Of a stretch of DNA of 34,878 bases, positions 15,781 through 25,208 are shown in pieces. The stretch comes from Deltaproteobacteria bacterium (GTDB taxonomy: Bacteria > Desulfobacterota > Syntrophobacteria > BM002). The stretch spans positions 1-34,878 of the forward strand of contig JAJDNB010000197.1 of assembly GCA_022340905.1 (NCBI GenBank), given 5' to 3'. Each line of letters opens with the position of its first letter. Positions within the stretch are counted from its first letter, which is position 1. A model generated the notes under the pieces. The model searched no databases and had not been told where the DNA came from. It worked only from the letters and a program-made list of their open reading frames with translations. A program made the translations under genes and the position numbers.

Positions 15781-15935
15781 AGCCCGGATGTTTCATGAAT
15801 CACTTGCTGCGACCGTGGATATGGCCGTCCTTCCGGGCGTCCTCGGGTGTCGCACCCTGCGACGTACCATTCAGGTACGCCTCGGGTCCAACACCCTGTG
15901 GTCCGCCGTAGGCGGATTCATGAAACATCCGGGCT
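15781..15935. repeat. 155-bp element with perfect terminal inverted repeats, copy 2
   Basis: The ends AGCCCGGATGTTTCATGAA and its exact complement are perfect over 21 bp. Internal stems: GGGTGT (15845-15850) with ACACCC (15891-15896), and CGTACC (15863-15868) with GGTACG (15874-15879). The TCCGCC-GTA-GGCGGA palindrome (15902-15916) lies next to the right end and is absent from copy 1. It starts 16 bp from the synthetase start codon, so it forms that gene's 5' leader or promoter region. Confidence 0.9.
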
Positions 15936-16110
15936 GGAATGTAATGGACACGAAAGGAGATACTAACGGGGGGATTATACCCTGTCAATAATAACCTCCA
16001 CACCTCGGCATCAAGTTTGCAGTAATTAGGTACCTGCCATCACCCTTGCAGTGACATACTATTTACTACAATCTACTTTTGAGGCGGGAGCCATCAATAT
16101 TGGTGTGCTG

Positions 16111-16202
16111 AGCGTTGGAGTGTTGGAGTATTGATAAGAGACTTGTTTTTAGATAGTTTTAGTTCTACCATCACTCCATTTCTCTTATACTCCATTACTC
16201 CA
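16111..16202. repeat. ACTCCA-type inverted word repeat, copy 2
   Basis: The left arm GTTGGAGTGTTGGAGTATTG is complementary in style to the right arm (ATCACTCCATT ... ATACTCCATTACTCC). It lies about 20 bp ahead of the TPR gene. The family also occurs at 459-652. Confidence 0.65.
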
Positions 16203-16221
16203 GGGGAAAAGGGGTCAGACA

Positions 16222-16929
16222 ATGAACCTCAGTAAGAGTATGAGCCTCGTGCTAGGACTGTTTTTGTTCCTACTCCTTCCCTTTAATTGTCAAGGCCTGA
16301 AGGAGCAGAGAAAATACCTTGCAGATGATCGCTGGGTCTGTCCTGAGTATGCTGACGTGCCCCTGAGGCAAGGTCGTTTCGAAGAGGCAATTGACCAACA
16401 TTTACGAGTATTGAGTCAGGACGGTGCTAATGGGCTGGCTCATTACCATCTGGGCTACGCTTACGGCCAGCTTGGTCTCCACCAAGATGAGGTTGCCGAA
16501 TACTTGCGAGCAATTGATCTTGGTATGGAAAGAGGGGATCTCTTCTATAATCTTGGGATGGCATATATGGAATTGAATGAATATGTGAGAGCAGAGCAGT
16601 CCTTTCGCCAGGCTGTTACCAGAGAACCGGACTGTGGTGAGAATCATCGAGGCCTCGGCATGGCTAACCTCAAACAGGAGCATTACCACGAGGCTGTTAT
16701 CTCTTGCCGGCGGGCCGCCGAGTTAGAGCCGAACGACCCGGATAGTTGGCACTGCTTGGCACTGGCAGCGGCCAAGGCGGACGAGGTCGGGGAATCGTGG
16801 AATGCGGTAAAGAAATTGCGAGAGCTGAATCCTGATTACATACTGGATCCATTCCTTCTACAAGTCTTTCCCTCAATGGGAAGAGCCTCGACTGTTAGTG
16901 CCCCTAGAGAGCCCAGAGACCCCAGATGA
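16222..16929 (+). CDS. Exported TPR-repeat protein, possible lipoprotein
   Basis: 235 residues. The N-terminus is a signal peptide with a strongly hydrophobic core (MSLVLGLFLFLLLPFNCQG); the cysteine could be lipidated but the lipobox (PFNC) is poor. About three or four tetratricopeptide repeats follow between residues ~50 and 205 (for example GLAHYHLGYAYGQLGLH, DLFYNLGMAYMELNEYVRAE, PDSWHCLALAAAKADE). They form a helical superhelix for protein-protein contacts in the periplasm. The tail SAPREPRDPR is rich in Pro and Arg and encoded by repetitive CCCAGAGAC-like words. The ATG at 16222 follows GGGGAAAAGG. pepA follows 40 bp downstream on the same strand, so co-transcription is possible. Partner unknown. 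Confidence 0.82.
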   Translation: MNLSKSMSLVLGLFLFLLLPFNCQGLKEQRKYLADDRWVCPEYADVPLRQGRFEEAIDQHLRVLSQDGANGLAHYHLGYAYGQLGLHQDEVAEYLRAIDLGMERGDLFYNLGMAYMELNEYVRAEQSFRQAVTREPDCGENHRGLGMANLKQEHYHEAVISCRRAAELEPNDPDSWHCLALAAAKADEVGESWNAVKKLRELNPDYILDPFLLQVFPSMGRASTVSAPREPRDPR

Positions 16930-16969
16930 GATGATTTAAAACACTGATAGCGGACCATAGGAGCGACCA

Positions 16970-18487
16970 ATGGAAGTAAAGATTCAGACAGGTGAGATAA
17001 CCACTACGGCTGCGGAGGCGGTAGTACTCTTTCATTTTGAAGGGGATGTAAACTTGCTCCACGCTACGGCTACAGTCAACACCATTACTGGATCAATTGT
17101 TAGTCGGGTCATTGAGGCTGGTGATTTTCGCGGTGAACATCTGGAAAATATGATTCTCTTCACCAAGGGTTCTGCTCCAATCGAACGCATTCTTCTCATA
17201 GGGCTAGGGAAAAAGGAGAATTTTACTGCCCAGACTTTGAGAGAAGCCATGGCCCAGGCGCTCAAAACTTTGAGGGATCGCCGCCAACCCCGGGCGGTTC
17301 TGCCCATTCCATTTGACCCCGAATTTCCTCTAGATATGGAGGAATCAGCTGAAACCTGTGTTCTGGGTGGGATACTGGGCCTTTACCAATTTACTGAATT
17401 GCTTACCAGGGATAGGGAAAAAATCAAGGACTTTCACTTGTTGACTATTGTCTCGGGCAGGAAGACAAAACCATTAGCACGTGGTGTAGACCGGGCAAAA
17501 GCAGTAGCCGCAGGGATTCATTTGGCGCGAGATCTAGTCACTTTGCCCTCCAATCAGGCGACTCCTGCCTTTTTAGCCAAGAGGGCTCGGGATGTAGCGG
17601 CCCAAGCTGGCATGGGTTTCAAACTGATTCGTGAGCCCGAGGCCAAGAAGCTGGGGATGGGAGCTTTTCTGGCAGTGGCCCAAGGGAGTGAAGAGCCAGG
17701 TCTCATAGCGGTGATGGATTATCAGCCTTCAAAAAAAAAGAGCCCTCCCGTGATTCTTGTAGGCAAAGGCATCACCTTTGACAGCGGTGGAATTTCCATA
17801 AAGCCGGCAAAGGATATGGATAAGATGAAGCATGACATGGCAGGAAGTGCCGCGGTGATTGGGACCATGCAAACCATTGCAGCCTTGAGCTTGCCGGTGC
17901 GGGTTGTTGCAATAATTCCTTTTACGGAAAACCTCCCAAGCGGCAAAGCCTACAAGCCGGGGGACGTGATCCGCTCCTTGAGCGGTTTAACCATTGAGGT
18001 GATCAATACGGATGCGGAGGGACGAATGATCCTCGCCGATGCCCTCACCTATGCTGGCCGCTATAAGCCTCAAGCCATTATTGATCTTGCTACTCTTACC
18101 GGAGCGTGTATCGTGGCACTAGGCGACAATGTTGCGGGACTTTTTAGTAACGACGACCAGTTACAGACAAGATTGCAGGCTGCGGCGGAGGAAAGTGGTG
18201 AGAGGGTTTGGCCACTGCCCCTTTGGGATAGCTACTTAGAATCCATGAAGAGCGACGTTGCCGATCTCAAGAACGTAGATGGCCGTAAAGCGGGGGCAAT
18301 TACTGCCGCGATTTTTTTGAAGCAATTTGTTCCTCAGTCCACTCCTTGGGCTCATCTTGACATTGCCGGCTGTGCCTGGGAGGACAAAGGAAGCGCTTTG
18401 GTACCCAAGGGGGCCTCAGGCATGGGAGTTCACCTACTCGTCAGGCTGCTTCAAAGCTGGAAACCACTCGACGAGGGCCACAAGTAG
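16970..18487 (+). CDS. pepA: Leucyl aminopeptidase (M17 family)
   Basis: 505 residues, full length. Two-metal exopeptidase that releases N-terminal residues from peptides; some relatives also bind DNA. Ligand motifs read by comparison with bovine leucine aminopeptidase: K266 and D271 in GKGITFDSGG, catalytic K278 in ISIKP, D289 in MKHDM, and D348, E350 and catalytic R352 in NTDAEGRMILADAL. The N-terminal ~170 residues form the regulatory macro-like domain. GGAGCG lies six bases before the ATG at 16970. It ends just before a GAAACCTG-family repeat, facing the convergent ftsH gene. Confidence 0.97.
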   Translation: MEVKIQTGEITTTAAEAVVLFHFEGDVNLLHATATVNTITGSIVSRVIEAGDFRGEHLENMILFTKGSAPIERILLIGLGKKENFTAQTLREAMAQALKTLRDRRQPRAVLPIPFDPEFPLDMEESAETCVLGGILGLYQFTELLTRDREKIKDFHLLTIVSGRKTKPLARGVDRAKAVAAGIHLARDLVTLPSNQATPAFLAKRARDVAAQAGMGFKLIREPEAKKLGMGAFLAVAQGSEEPGLIAVMDYQPSKKKSPPVILVGKGITFDSGGISIKPAKDMDKMKHDMAGSAAVIGTMQTIAALSLPVRVVAIIPFTENLPSGKAYKPGDVIRSLSGLTIEVINTDAEGRMILADALTYAGRYKPQAIIDLATLTGACIVALGDNVAGLFSNDDQLQTRLQAAAEESGERVWPLPLWDSYLESMKSDVADLKNVDGRKAGAITAAIFLKQFVPQSTPWAHLDIAGCAWEDKGSALVPKGASGMGVHLLVRLLQSWKPLDEGHK

Positions 18488-18535
18488 TAAAGATGAAATG
18501 CGGATACGTTAGTTCGGCTTTGTTACGATCCATTA

Positions 18536-18634
18536 AGGTTTCAGGTGTCAGAAAAAAGAAACACAAATCCTGAAACCCGTCGAAGATCCCGTCTGAAGCG
18601 TAGTGGCAGCGGGGAACACTGAAACCTGACACCT
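18536..18634 (-). repeat. GAAACCTG-family dispersed repeat, copy 3 (reverse orientation)
   Basis: Read on the minus strand it gives GGTTTCAGTGTTCCCCGCTG, CCACTACGCTTCAGACGGGA and TTTCTTTTTTCTGACACCTG. The CCGCTCCGCTCC segment is replaced by TCTTCGACGG. It fills the gap between the convergent ends of pepA and ftsH. Confidence 0.82.
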
Positions 18635-18645
18635 CGTTTGGCAAT

Positions 18646-20538
18646 CTACAATTGTAACAGTTTCTTCAATTCCTCCCCGAGGATAGTCTCTTTTTCCAGT
18701 AGAGTCTGGGAAAGAATCTCAAGTTGATCTCGCTTTTCGGTGAGTATATTCTTGACCCGGTCGTGAGTCTCCGACATTAAGCGCGAGACCTCGGCATCAA
18801 TCTCTTTAGCGGTCTCATCACTGTATTCTTTGGGGGGTGAAAAACCCGTATCCAGGAAAAGAGGCCTCCTCTCCTTGGCGTAAGTGACCAAGCCCAGCTT
18901 TTCGCTCATTCCATACTCGGTCACCATACTGCGGGCAATATCAGTAGCTCGCTGCAGGTCATTCTGTGCACCTGTGGATATATCTTTAAAGACAATTTCC
19001 TCCGCCACCCGGCCCCCTAAAAGTACACAAAGTCGGTCAAGTAGTTCCTCCCGGGTCATAAGATATCGATCCTCGGTGGGAAGTTGCTGGGTGTAACCCA
19101 AGGCAGCAATCCCTCTGGGAATGATGGACACTTTATTGACGGGATCGGCGGTTGGCACGCTCATGGCTACCAGGGCGTGGCCGCTTTCATGGTAGGCCAC
19201 GATGCGTTTTTCCTTTTCGTTCATCATGCGATTCTTCTTTTCCAACCCTCCAATAATCCGGTCAATGGCTTCCTGAAATTCGGCCATACCAACACTTTCC
19301 TTCTCGCGGCGGGCTGAAAGCAGTGCTGCTTCGTTGATCAGGTTTGCTAAGTCTGCACCCACGAAGCCAGGAGTCAAGGCCGCTACCTTGGCGAGATCCA
19401 CATCGGACCCCAGCTTCACCCCTTCCGCATGTACCTTGAGAATGGCTTCCCGACCGCGCACGTCCGGCCGGTCTATGGCCACATTCCGGTCGAAGCGTCC
19501 TGCCCGCAGAAGGGCCGGATCGAGAATCTCGGGGCGATTTGTGGCAGCCATGATAATTACCCCTACCGTGGCATCGAATCCATCCATTTCCACCAACAGT
19601 TGATTGAGAGTCTGTTCCCGCTCATCGTGCCCTCCCATGGGGCTCATGCCCCGTGCTTTGCCCAAGGCATCAAGTTCATCCACAAAGATGATGCAGGGAG
19701 CATGTTCTTTGGCCTGGGCAAAAAGATCGCGTACTCTGGCAGCACCGACACCAACGAACATTTCGACAAAATCAGAGCCGCTGATGCTGAAAAAGGGCAC
19801 TCCGGACTCACCCGCCACGGCCTTGGCCAGCAGGGTCTTACCCGTACCCGGTGCACCCACCAGCAAGACACCCTTGGGAATTTTTCCCCCCAGGCGAGTG
19901 AACTTCTCTGGAGTCTTGAGGAATTCGACAATCTCCTGAAGCTCTTGTTTTGCCTCGTCAATGCCGGCAACGTCCTTGAAAGTGACGCCTACCTCGCGTT
20001 CCGCGTAAATTTTCGCCCGGGATTTCCCCACCGAGAGAACCCCTTGTGGGCCTCCGGCCATTCGGCCAATGAGAAACCTCCATATAATGATGAAAAAAAC
20101 AAGGGGCAAGATCCAAGCCAGGATGGTGGCTAGCCATTTGCTTTCGTAGTGACCGGTGTAGTCGATTTTCTTCTCGTCCAACAATTTTACCAATCCTGGG
20201 TCATCAACCCTTACGGTTTCAAAGGGCCGGTCTTTGCCTCCTGTGTCGTCTTGTGTGAGTATTCCGGTTATTTTCTGTGGCTTTATGGATAGTTTCTGAA
20301 CCTTACCCTCGGCCACGTAGCGTTTGAATTCAGAATAGGGAATGGTATTGATCTGTCTAGCCGTGAAATAGTCGTGAATGAGGGAAAAGGCAAGTAGAGC
20401 CATGAGAAAGTACCAGAAAGAGAAGTGAAACTTGCGGCGGCCAGGATCTCCCTTGGGCGGAATGTTGCCGAACGAAGACCTGAGTTTGTCAAAGACGTTC
20501 TGATCCTCTGAAGATGGGCGAGTTGGCTTCTTCGCCAT
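18646..20538 (-). CDS. ftsH: ATP-dependent zinc metalloprotease FtsH
   Basis: 630 residues, membrane-anchored AAA protease that removes misassembled membrane proteins and short-lived regulators. Membrane segment 1 is about 40-57 and segment 2 about 135-155, flanking a periplasmic domain. The AAA domain has Walker A GAPGTGKT (228-235), Walker B IIFVDELD (283-290) and the second region of homology with [18 protein letters not shown]. The zinc site is H450-E451-S-G-H454, with the third ligand expected in [13 protein letters not shown]. Serine replaces the usual alanine of HEAGH, which is tolerated. AGGAGG precedes the ATG at 20538 by six to eight bases. Standard length; no defect. Confidence 0.98.
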   Translation of the reverse strand: MAKKPTRPSSEDQNVFDKLRSSFGNIPPKGDPGRRKFHFSFWYFLMALLAFSLIHDYFTARQINTIPYSEFKRYVAEGKVQKLSIKPQKITGILTQDDTGGKDRPFETVRVDDPGLVKLLDEKKIDYTGHYESKWLATILAWILPLVFFIIIWRFLIGRMAGGPQGVLSVGKSRAKIYAEREVGVTFKDVAGIDEAKQELQEIVEFLKTPEKFTRLGGKIPKGVLLVGAPGTGKTLLAKAVAGESGVPFFSISGSDFVEMFVGVGAARVRDLFAQAKEHAPCIIFVDELDALGKARGMSPMGGHDEREQTLNQLLVEMDGFDATVGVIIMAATNRPEILDPALLRAGRFDRNVAIDRPDVRGREAILKVHAEGVKLGSDVDLAKVAALTPGFVGADLANLINEAALLSARREKESVGMAEFQEAIDRIIGGLEKKNRMMNEKEKRIVAYHESGHALVAMSVPTADPVNKVSIIPRGIAALGYTQQLPTEDRYLMTREELLDRLCVLLGGRVAEEIVFKDISTGAQNDLQRATDIARSMVTEYGMSEKLGLVTYAKERRPLFLDTGFSPPKEYSDETAKEIDAEVSRLMSETHDRVKNILTEKRDQLEILSQTLLEKETILGEELKKLLQL

Positions 20539-20666
20539 GTTGCTCTCCTCCTAGACTAGGCACCGATGATTCTTATTTTCCCAACTAACTTACCAGATGA
20601 TTTTTTTTTTTGTAAAATATAATCTGTGATCCGAAATCCGCATTCCCCAATCCGAAATCTGCAATG

Positions 20667-21818
20667 TTAGATTATATCCCTCTTCTTCATAATCTCTCTA
20701 AAAATTATCAATTTTTGCACATCCTGAGTCCCTTCTCCCAGAGATGATGCCCAGGCATCCATGGGAAATTTGTGTACCGGATGATCCTGCATCACTGAAG
20801 CAGCACCAAAAAGATCAGCCGCCCAAACCCCTACCTGCCGGGCGATTTCAACCGACAGGTATTTAGCCATGGAAGCTTCCATGCGGAAGTCCTTGCCCTG
20901 GTCTTTTGTCCACCCCGCTTTTAGCGCTAGCAGTCGGGCTGCTTCAATACGGCTGGAAAAATCAGCAATTTCAAAAGATTTTGCCTGGAAGTCTGCGATT
21001 CTTTGCCCAAATATTTCACGTTTGCAGGCCCGTTCCAGCCCCGCCTCAAAAGCTCCCACAGCAGTACCCAAGGTCAGTCCGCTGATTGGGATTCTGCTCT
21101 GAGTAAAGGTGGCAAGCACCTGCTGCAGTCCTTTCCCTGGCTTGCCAACGAGGTTTTCGTCGGGAACGAAGACATGGTCGAAATGCAGCCTGGTTAGGTC
21201 AGAAGGTATCCACACTCGTTTTTTCAACTGTTTTCTGGATACTCCGGTTGAAGTGAGATCAACCAGGAACATGGACAATCGGTGATTTCGACTGGCACTA
21301 GGGTCAGAGATGGCAGTAATCAGCGCGAGGTCACTGATAGCCCCGTTGGTGACATAGGCCTTGGTACCGTTGAGCATCCAACCTCCATCGACTTTTTTAG
21401 CCTCCATACCAATGTTGGCAACATCGCTTCCTGCCTTGCGCTCTGTATTCCCCAGGCAAATAAGAGTCTCTCCCCTGGCAGCCGGGGGCAAGTACGTTTC
21501 CTTCTGTGGTTCCGAACCAAAAAGAAATAGAGGGACCATGCCGAGAGAGATTTGGACCATGACGGCCACCGCAACGCCCGGAGAGATCGTTGCCAGTTTT
21601 TCCATAAGGATGGTTTGTTTCAGGTAGGATTGTTCAACAAACTGTCCATTCTTTCCAGTAAAACCTAGCCAGCCGTCTTGCCCCAATCTCTGAAAAAACT
21701 CCCGCGGTATTGCCTCCTTCTTGTACCACTGGTTAAGGAAGGGTTCCAGGTGGCCTCGTAGAAGATCGTTAAACTTCTCCAGGTCTCTGGCCAGATTGTC
21801 TGACATAGCAAAATTCAT
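20667..21818 (-). CDS. Acyl-CoA dehydrogenase
   Basis: FAD enzyme of 383 residues that introduces a trans-2 double bond in acyl-CoA. The order of parts fits the family: N-terminal helical domain (LGQDGWLGF), beta-domain (CLGNTERKAGSDVANIGMEAKKV, NGTKAYVTNGAISDLAL), and C-terminal helical domain with FGQRIADFQAKSFEIADF and DAWASSLGEGTQDVQK, whose Glu sits at the usual catalytic position for short- and medium-chain enzymes. The ATG at 21818 has GGAGG five bases upstream; the 40-residue extension to 21938 is unlikely. No electron-transfer flavoprotein genes are adjacent. Substrate class cannot be told. Confidence 0.95.
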   Translation of the reverse strand: MNFAMSDNLARDLEKFNDLLRGHLEPFLNQWYKKEAIPREFFQRLGQDGWLGFTGKNGQFVEQSYLKQTILMEKLATISPGVAVAVMVQISLGMVPLFLFGSEPQKETYLPPAARGETLICLGNTERKAGSDVANIGMEAKKVDGGWMLNGTKAYVTNGAISDLALITAISDPSASRNHRLSMFLVDLTSTGVSRKQLKKRVWIPSDLTRLHFDHVFVPDENLVGKPGKGLQQVLATFTQSRIPISGLTLGTAVGAFEAGLERACKREIFGQRIADFQAKSFEIADFSSRIEAARLLALKAGWTKDQGKDFRMEASMAKYLSVEIARQVGVWAADLFGAASVMQDHPVHKFPMDAWASSLGEGTQDVQKLIIFREIMKKRDII

Positions 21819-22027
21819 AAAATCCTCCAGCTCTCTATCCCCTGGTTTGTGCTGATTGCCTTTGGCGTCCCTTTTCCTTAGAAATATAATTATCCTCAGG
21901 GACCTCGGCCACAATAAATAAGCGTTCTCTTGCCACAACTATTTTTCCCTGGTATTTTCTCCGGTGACCGAGGTTCGGAGGACCTGTTGCCCAAGGCCGG
22001 CATTGATCAGTCTAGCAACGTTTGAGA

Positions 22028-22113
22028 GAAACCACAAAGAGCACGAAGGACACAAAGAAAATAATATTGCCATGGGAATTTCCTTTGTGATCTTGGTGTC
22101 CTTTGTGGTGAAA
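22028..22113. repeat. CACAAAG inverted word repeat, copy 4
   Basis: AACCACAAAGAGCACGAAGG and a further ACACAAAG word on the left mirror CTTTGTGATC, TTGGTGTCC and TTTGTGGTG on the right. This copy lies between divergent genes (acyl-CoA dehydrogenase and the small zinc-ribbon gene), so it cannot be acting as a terminator for both. Confidence 0.86.
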
Positions 22114-22192
22114 GACCGGTAGTAGTTCTCAGGGAGATAGATCGTTCCCAGCCACCAAAGCGTCAATGTAAAAAGATGTGAGAGGTGATTTT

Positions 22193-22387
22193 ATGGGCGA
22201 ACAAATGGAATGCATGTGCCAGCAGTGTGGAGTGTCCATCTACATTCCGGCAGATTTGATATCTTTAGAAGATCCTGCCAGCACCGAGGCGAAGCTGTTG
22301 AGCAGCCTCCATGTGTGCGAGCAATGCGGGGGCCAGCTGGCTTTGGTAGGAAGGGCAGGAGACGAGCCTCATTATAGACTTGCATAA
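22193..22387 (+). CDS. Small (64 aa) zinc-ribbon protein
   Basis: A five-cysteine-rich protein: CMCQQC near the N-terminus and CEQC in the middle give a probable zinc knuckle (Cys-x2-Cys pairs). No signal peptide or membrane segment is seen. I chose the ATG at 22193, which has AGAGGTG upstream at good spacing, over the GTG at 22178, which has none. No named family recognised; the role may be regulatory or structural. The single gene is framed by a CACAAAG palindrome upstream and a perfect 10-bp-stem hairpin downstream. Confidence 0.75.
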   Translation: MGEQMECMCQQCGVSIYIPADLISLEDPASTEAKLLSSLHVCEQCGGQLALVGRAGDEPHYRLA

Positions 22388-22516
22388 TTAGTGCTTATTT
22401 GAAAACGGCAGTTTTCAAATGAGTGCGATCAGCTATCAGCGCTCAGCCATCAGCAAAAGATATGTGAATACAGTATATTAAACTGATCCCCCCTGGGCGG
22501 GACTGAATGCTGAGAG

Positions 22517-22549
22517 CTCCATCCGGGAATTTCAGATTTCCGGATGGAG
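22517..22549. terminator. Inverted repeat between convergent genes, possible terminator
   Basis: CTCCATCCGG (22517-22526) pairs perfectly with CCGGATGGAG (22540-22549) around a 13-base loop. It lies between the 3' ends of the zinc-ribbon gene (+) and the YkgJ gene (-). Neither strand has a T-run after the stem, so it would be an imperfect terminator. Confidence 0.4.
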
Positions 22550-22554
22550 ACGAA

Positions 22555-22911
22555 TTAGAAGAAATTCTTCTGATAGAGGTGGAAGATTTCCTCCTCTTCA
22601 TCTTCCTCCAGAAGCCTCACGGGCATGATCCCCATTTTGCATAGGTAGCTGGGAGATGTGCCGTATAGGCGACATATTAATGGCCTGACGGGGTGAATGG
22701 AACACCCCCCTTCCGCTAAGGTTTCATCCAGATAGGGGCAAGTGTGGCCGTGTGCCTCGCCAACCTTCATACCTTTTTCTTCCAGGAACTTTTTGAGCCT
22801 TTCGTCCTCTATCTTAGTTCTTGAGGGCACCCCGAAGTTCTTGCAGCACTCGTAGCAACCTTTGTTGCAGATGAGCTCTGGAATCAGTTCATACAAATCC
22901 TCAATATCCAC
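22555..22911 (-). CDS. YkgJ-family cysteine cluster protein
   Basis: 118 residues. The motif CNKGCYECCKNF near the N-terminus and TCPYLDE with GGCSIHPVRPLICRLYG match the YkgJ/UPF0153 family, in which eight cysteines are thought to bind zinc or an iron-sulfur cluster. The start is GTG at 22911 with GGAG about nine bases upstream. The C-terminus is acidic (LLEEDEEEEIFHLYQK). Molecular function is unknown for the family. No operon partner is obvious; a GAAACCTG repeat lies immediately upstream. Confidence 0.88.
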   Translation of the reverse strand: MDIEDLYELIPELICNKGCYECCKNFGVPSRTKIEDERLKKFLEEKGMKVGEAHGHTCPYLDETLAEGGCSIHPVRPLICRLYGTSPSYLCKMGIMPVRLLEEDEEEEIFHLYQKNFF

Positions 22912-22923
22912 GCTGACTACTCC

Positions 22924-23086
22924 GAGGTTTCAGGTTTCGGGTTTCAGTGTTTCCCGCTGCCGCTTCGCTTCAGACGGGATTTCCGCTTCGCTCCAACAGG
23001 TTTCAGCATTGACAATTTCGAAATCTTTGTTCTCCATGCTCCATGCCCTATGCCCCATGCTAATCTATCCTGACACCTGACACCTC
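22924..23086 (+). repeat. GAAACCTG-family dispersed repeat, copy 4, extended
   Basis: It starts GAGGTTTCAGGTTTCGGG and continues through TTCCCGCTGCCGCTTCGCTT and TTCCGCTTCGCTCCAACAGG. CCATGC/CCCTATGC-type words then interrupt it (23035-23060) before CTGACACCTGACACCT closes the copy. The core has been invaded by another word family, so this is a mosaic. Confidence 0.8.
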
Positions 23087-23160
23087 ATGCCTTGCTCTAT
23101 GCTCTATGCTGAATCTCACATCTCACATCCAATCTTACTGCCCAGATAGGCGCCAAACCT

Positions 23161-24078
23161 CTAAACGTAGGTCAACCAATGAGCATACTCCGCCTTGCTC
23201 CCCCTAACTACCTGGAAAAAGATGTCCTGGAGTTTCTTGGTCAAGGGTCCTGGGAGTCCTTCGCCAATGGTCCTCTGGTCAACTTCTCGGATTGGGGTGA
23301 TCTCTGCAGCGGTTCCAGTGAAAAAAGCCTCGTCGGCAACGTAGAGGTCGTCCCGGGAAAACCTCTCCTCCAGCACAGCGAAGCCGAGATCGCGGGCCAG
23401 AGTAATGACACTATTTCGGGTGATTCCCGGCAGGATGGAAGTGAGCGGTGGAGTTCTGAGCACGCCCCTGCGAGCGATAAAGATGTTCTCTCCCGTGCCC
23501 TCACCAACATACCCATCTGGATCGAGCATAATCGCCTCATCATAGCCGTCCTTGGTCGCTTCGAGTTTTGCTAAGATGGAGTTTACATAGTTCCCGCATG
23601 TTTTGGTCTTGGTCATCAGGATATTGGGATGATGTCGGGTGAAAGATGAAACCTTGGCCCGGATACCTTTGGTAAGGCCTTCCTCGCCTAGGTAAGCGCC
23701 CCAAAGCCAGGTGATGATAGAAACACGCACAGGGTTGTTTTGAGGATGAAGTCCCATGGCGCCCTCTCCAATGAAGGCAAGGGGTCTGATATAAGCGGCT
23801 TTCTGCTCATTGGTTCTCAGGGTGTCCACAATAGCCTGGAGGATCTCTTTTTGGCTGAATGGTATCTTCATGAGCATGGAATGAGCAGAGTGAAAGAAAC
23901 GCTCGACGTGTTCTGGAAGGCGGAATACTGCGGAGCGTCCGTCTTCACATTCATAACAGCGAATGCCCTCGAAGATCCCCAGGCCGTAATGCAGAGTGTG
24001 AGTAAGGATATGAACATTTGCCTCGTCCCAATCAACAAACTTACCATCAAACCAGATCTTTTTAGCCTTCTCCACCAT
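23161..24078 (-). CDS. ilvE: Branched-chain amino-acid aminotransferase
   Basis: 305 residues, fold type IV PLP enzyme that interconverts leucine, isoleucine and valine with their 2-oxo acids. Recognisable motifs: [16 protein letters not shown] near the N-terminus, the PLP lysine in [12 protein letters not shown] (K159 with this start, the same number as in E. coli IlvE), and [25 protein letters not shown] and [14 protein letters not shown] in the cofactor region. The ATG at 24078 has GAGGGA about nine bases upstream; a GTG at 24087 is too close to that site. The stop is at 23161. It is separated from mtnA by an inverted word repeat. Confidence 0.95.
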   Translation of the reverse strand: MVEKAKKIWFDGKFVDWDEANVHILTHTLHYGLGIFEGIRCYECEDGRSAVFRLPEHVERFFHSAHSMLMKIPFSQKEILQAIVDTLRTNEQKAAYIRPLAFIGEGAMGLHPQNNPVRVSIITWLWGAYLGEEGLTKGIRAKVSSFTRHHPNILMTKTKTCGNYVNSILAKLEATKDGYDEAIMLDPDGYVGEGTGENIFIARRGVLRTPPLTSILPGITRNSVITLARDLGFAVLEERFSRDDLYVADEAFFTGTAAEITPIREVDQRTIGEGLPGPLTKKLQDIFFQVVRGSKAEYAHWLTYV

Positions 24079-24101
24079 GGTTTCCACTCCCTCTTTATTT
24101 T

Positions 24102-24180
24102 CGCATAGCGCAAAGAGCAGAGGGCATAGCGTTGTGATTCTGCAAGGACGCTATGCGCTCTGCGCTATGCGCTCTGCGAC
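24102..24180. repeat. CATAGCGC inverted word repeat reaching into mtnA
   Basis: The left half (CGCATAGCGC, GGCATAGCG) is the complement of the right half (CGCTATGCGCTCTGCGC, TATGCGCTCTGCG), with a ~20-bp centre. The right arm ends inside mtnA: the last codons (SQSA) and stop codon TAG of mtnA are made of the repeat words CGCAGAGCGCATAG. Confidence 0.82.
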
Positions 24181-25208
24181 TTCATTGCCTTGAGTGTCTT
24201 TCGGTAAGGTTTGCGGGCGATACCTTTTTCAGTAATGATTCCTTCTATGAAACGGTTGGGAGTCACATCGAAGGCCGGATTCCAGGCGGTAGTCCCGGCG
24301 GGGGCTATGGCCTGACCAAGACTGTGGGTCACCTCTCTGGGGTCCCTTTCCTCGATGGGGATTTCATCTCCTGTGGGAACGGATAGATCTATGGTCGACA
24401 GGGGCGCGGCAACATAAAATGGCACCTTGTTTTCCTTGGCCAGGACGGCGAGAGAATATGTGCCTATTTTATTGGCAACGTCTCCATTAGCTGCGACCCT
24501 GTCAGCGCCTACCACAATGAGTTGAACCCTCCCCTTACTCATGAGATAGCCAGCCATGCTGTCAGTAATCAGGGTAACGGGAATGTTGTCCTGCTGCAGT
24601 TCCCAGGCAGTTAACCTGCTGCCTTGCAAGAAGGGACGCGTTTCGTCAGCGAGGACCTGGATATTTTTGCCTGCCTCCCACGCAGCCCGCACGACTCCAA
24701 GGGCTGTGCCATATCCAGCTGTGGCCAGGGCTCCAGCATTGCAGTGGGTGAGCACTGTTGCCTCGTCTGGCACGACTGTCTGCCCGTTGAGACCTATGGC
24801 TCTATTAATGGCCTGATCTGCGGCAAGGAGTTCATCGGCCTTTGTTCGGAGAAGATCTTTTAGTTCCCTTACACTTGCCGTAGGGTGTTTTTTCAGTACC
24901 TCCTGCATGGTCTGGACGGCCCAGAATAGATTGCTGGCCGTCGGCCTGGCTTTGGCCATTTGCTCGCAAATGCGCAAGAAATGCCGCTCAAAAGTAAGAC
25001 GGTTTATGGATTTGATCCTGTTGGCACCCAAGGCGAGACCCATGGCTGCGGCCACTCCAATAGCGGGAGCACCGCGGATCACCATCTTGCGGATGGCCTT
25101 TGCCACCTGGGCAGGAGTTTTACACACTACGTAGTTTTCCTTAAAAGGCAGCTTACGCTGGTCTATCATGACTACATAGTTATCTCGCCAGGTAATGGTG
25201 GGTACCAT
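24165..25208 (-). CDS. mtnA: S-methyl-5-thioribose-1-phosphate isomerase
   Basis: 347 residues, methionine salvage enzyme that turns 5-methylthioribose-1-phosphate into the ribulose form. Catalytic residues seen: C156 in [13 protein letters not shown] and D236 in [19 protein letters not shown], matching Cys160 and Asp240 of the Bacillus enzyme (80 apart). [11 protein letters not shown] and the C-terminal [20 protein letters not shown] also match MtnA and its eIF2B relatives. The ATG at 25208 has GGAG about ten bases upstream. The final four residues are encoded by a word repeat. No other salvage gene is in view. Confidence 0.95.
   Translation of the reverse strand: MVPTITWRDNYVVMIDQRKLPFKENYVVCKTPAQVAKAIRKMVIRGAPAIGVAAAMGLALGANRIKSINRLTFERHFLRICEQMAKARPTASNLFWAVQTMQEVLKKHPTASVRELKDLLRTKADELLAADQAINRAIGLNGQTVVPDEATVLTHCNAGALATAGYGTALGVVRAAWEAGKNIQVLADETRPFLQGSRLTAWELQQDNIPVTLITDSMAGYLMSKGRVQLIVVGADRVAANGDVANKIGTYSLAVLAKENKVPFYVAAPLSTIDLSVPTGDEIPIEERDPREVTHSLGQAIAPAGTTAWNPAFDVTPNRFIEGIITEKGIARKPYRKTLKAMKSQSA

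Noticed and set aside
21819..21938. 40-residue upstream extension of the acyl-CoA dehydrogenase frame
   Set aside because: The ATG at 21818 has GGAGG at good spacing, and the family begins near there; the extension has no family-like sequence.
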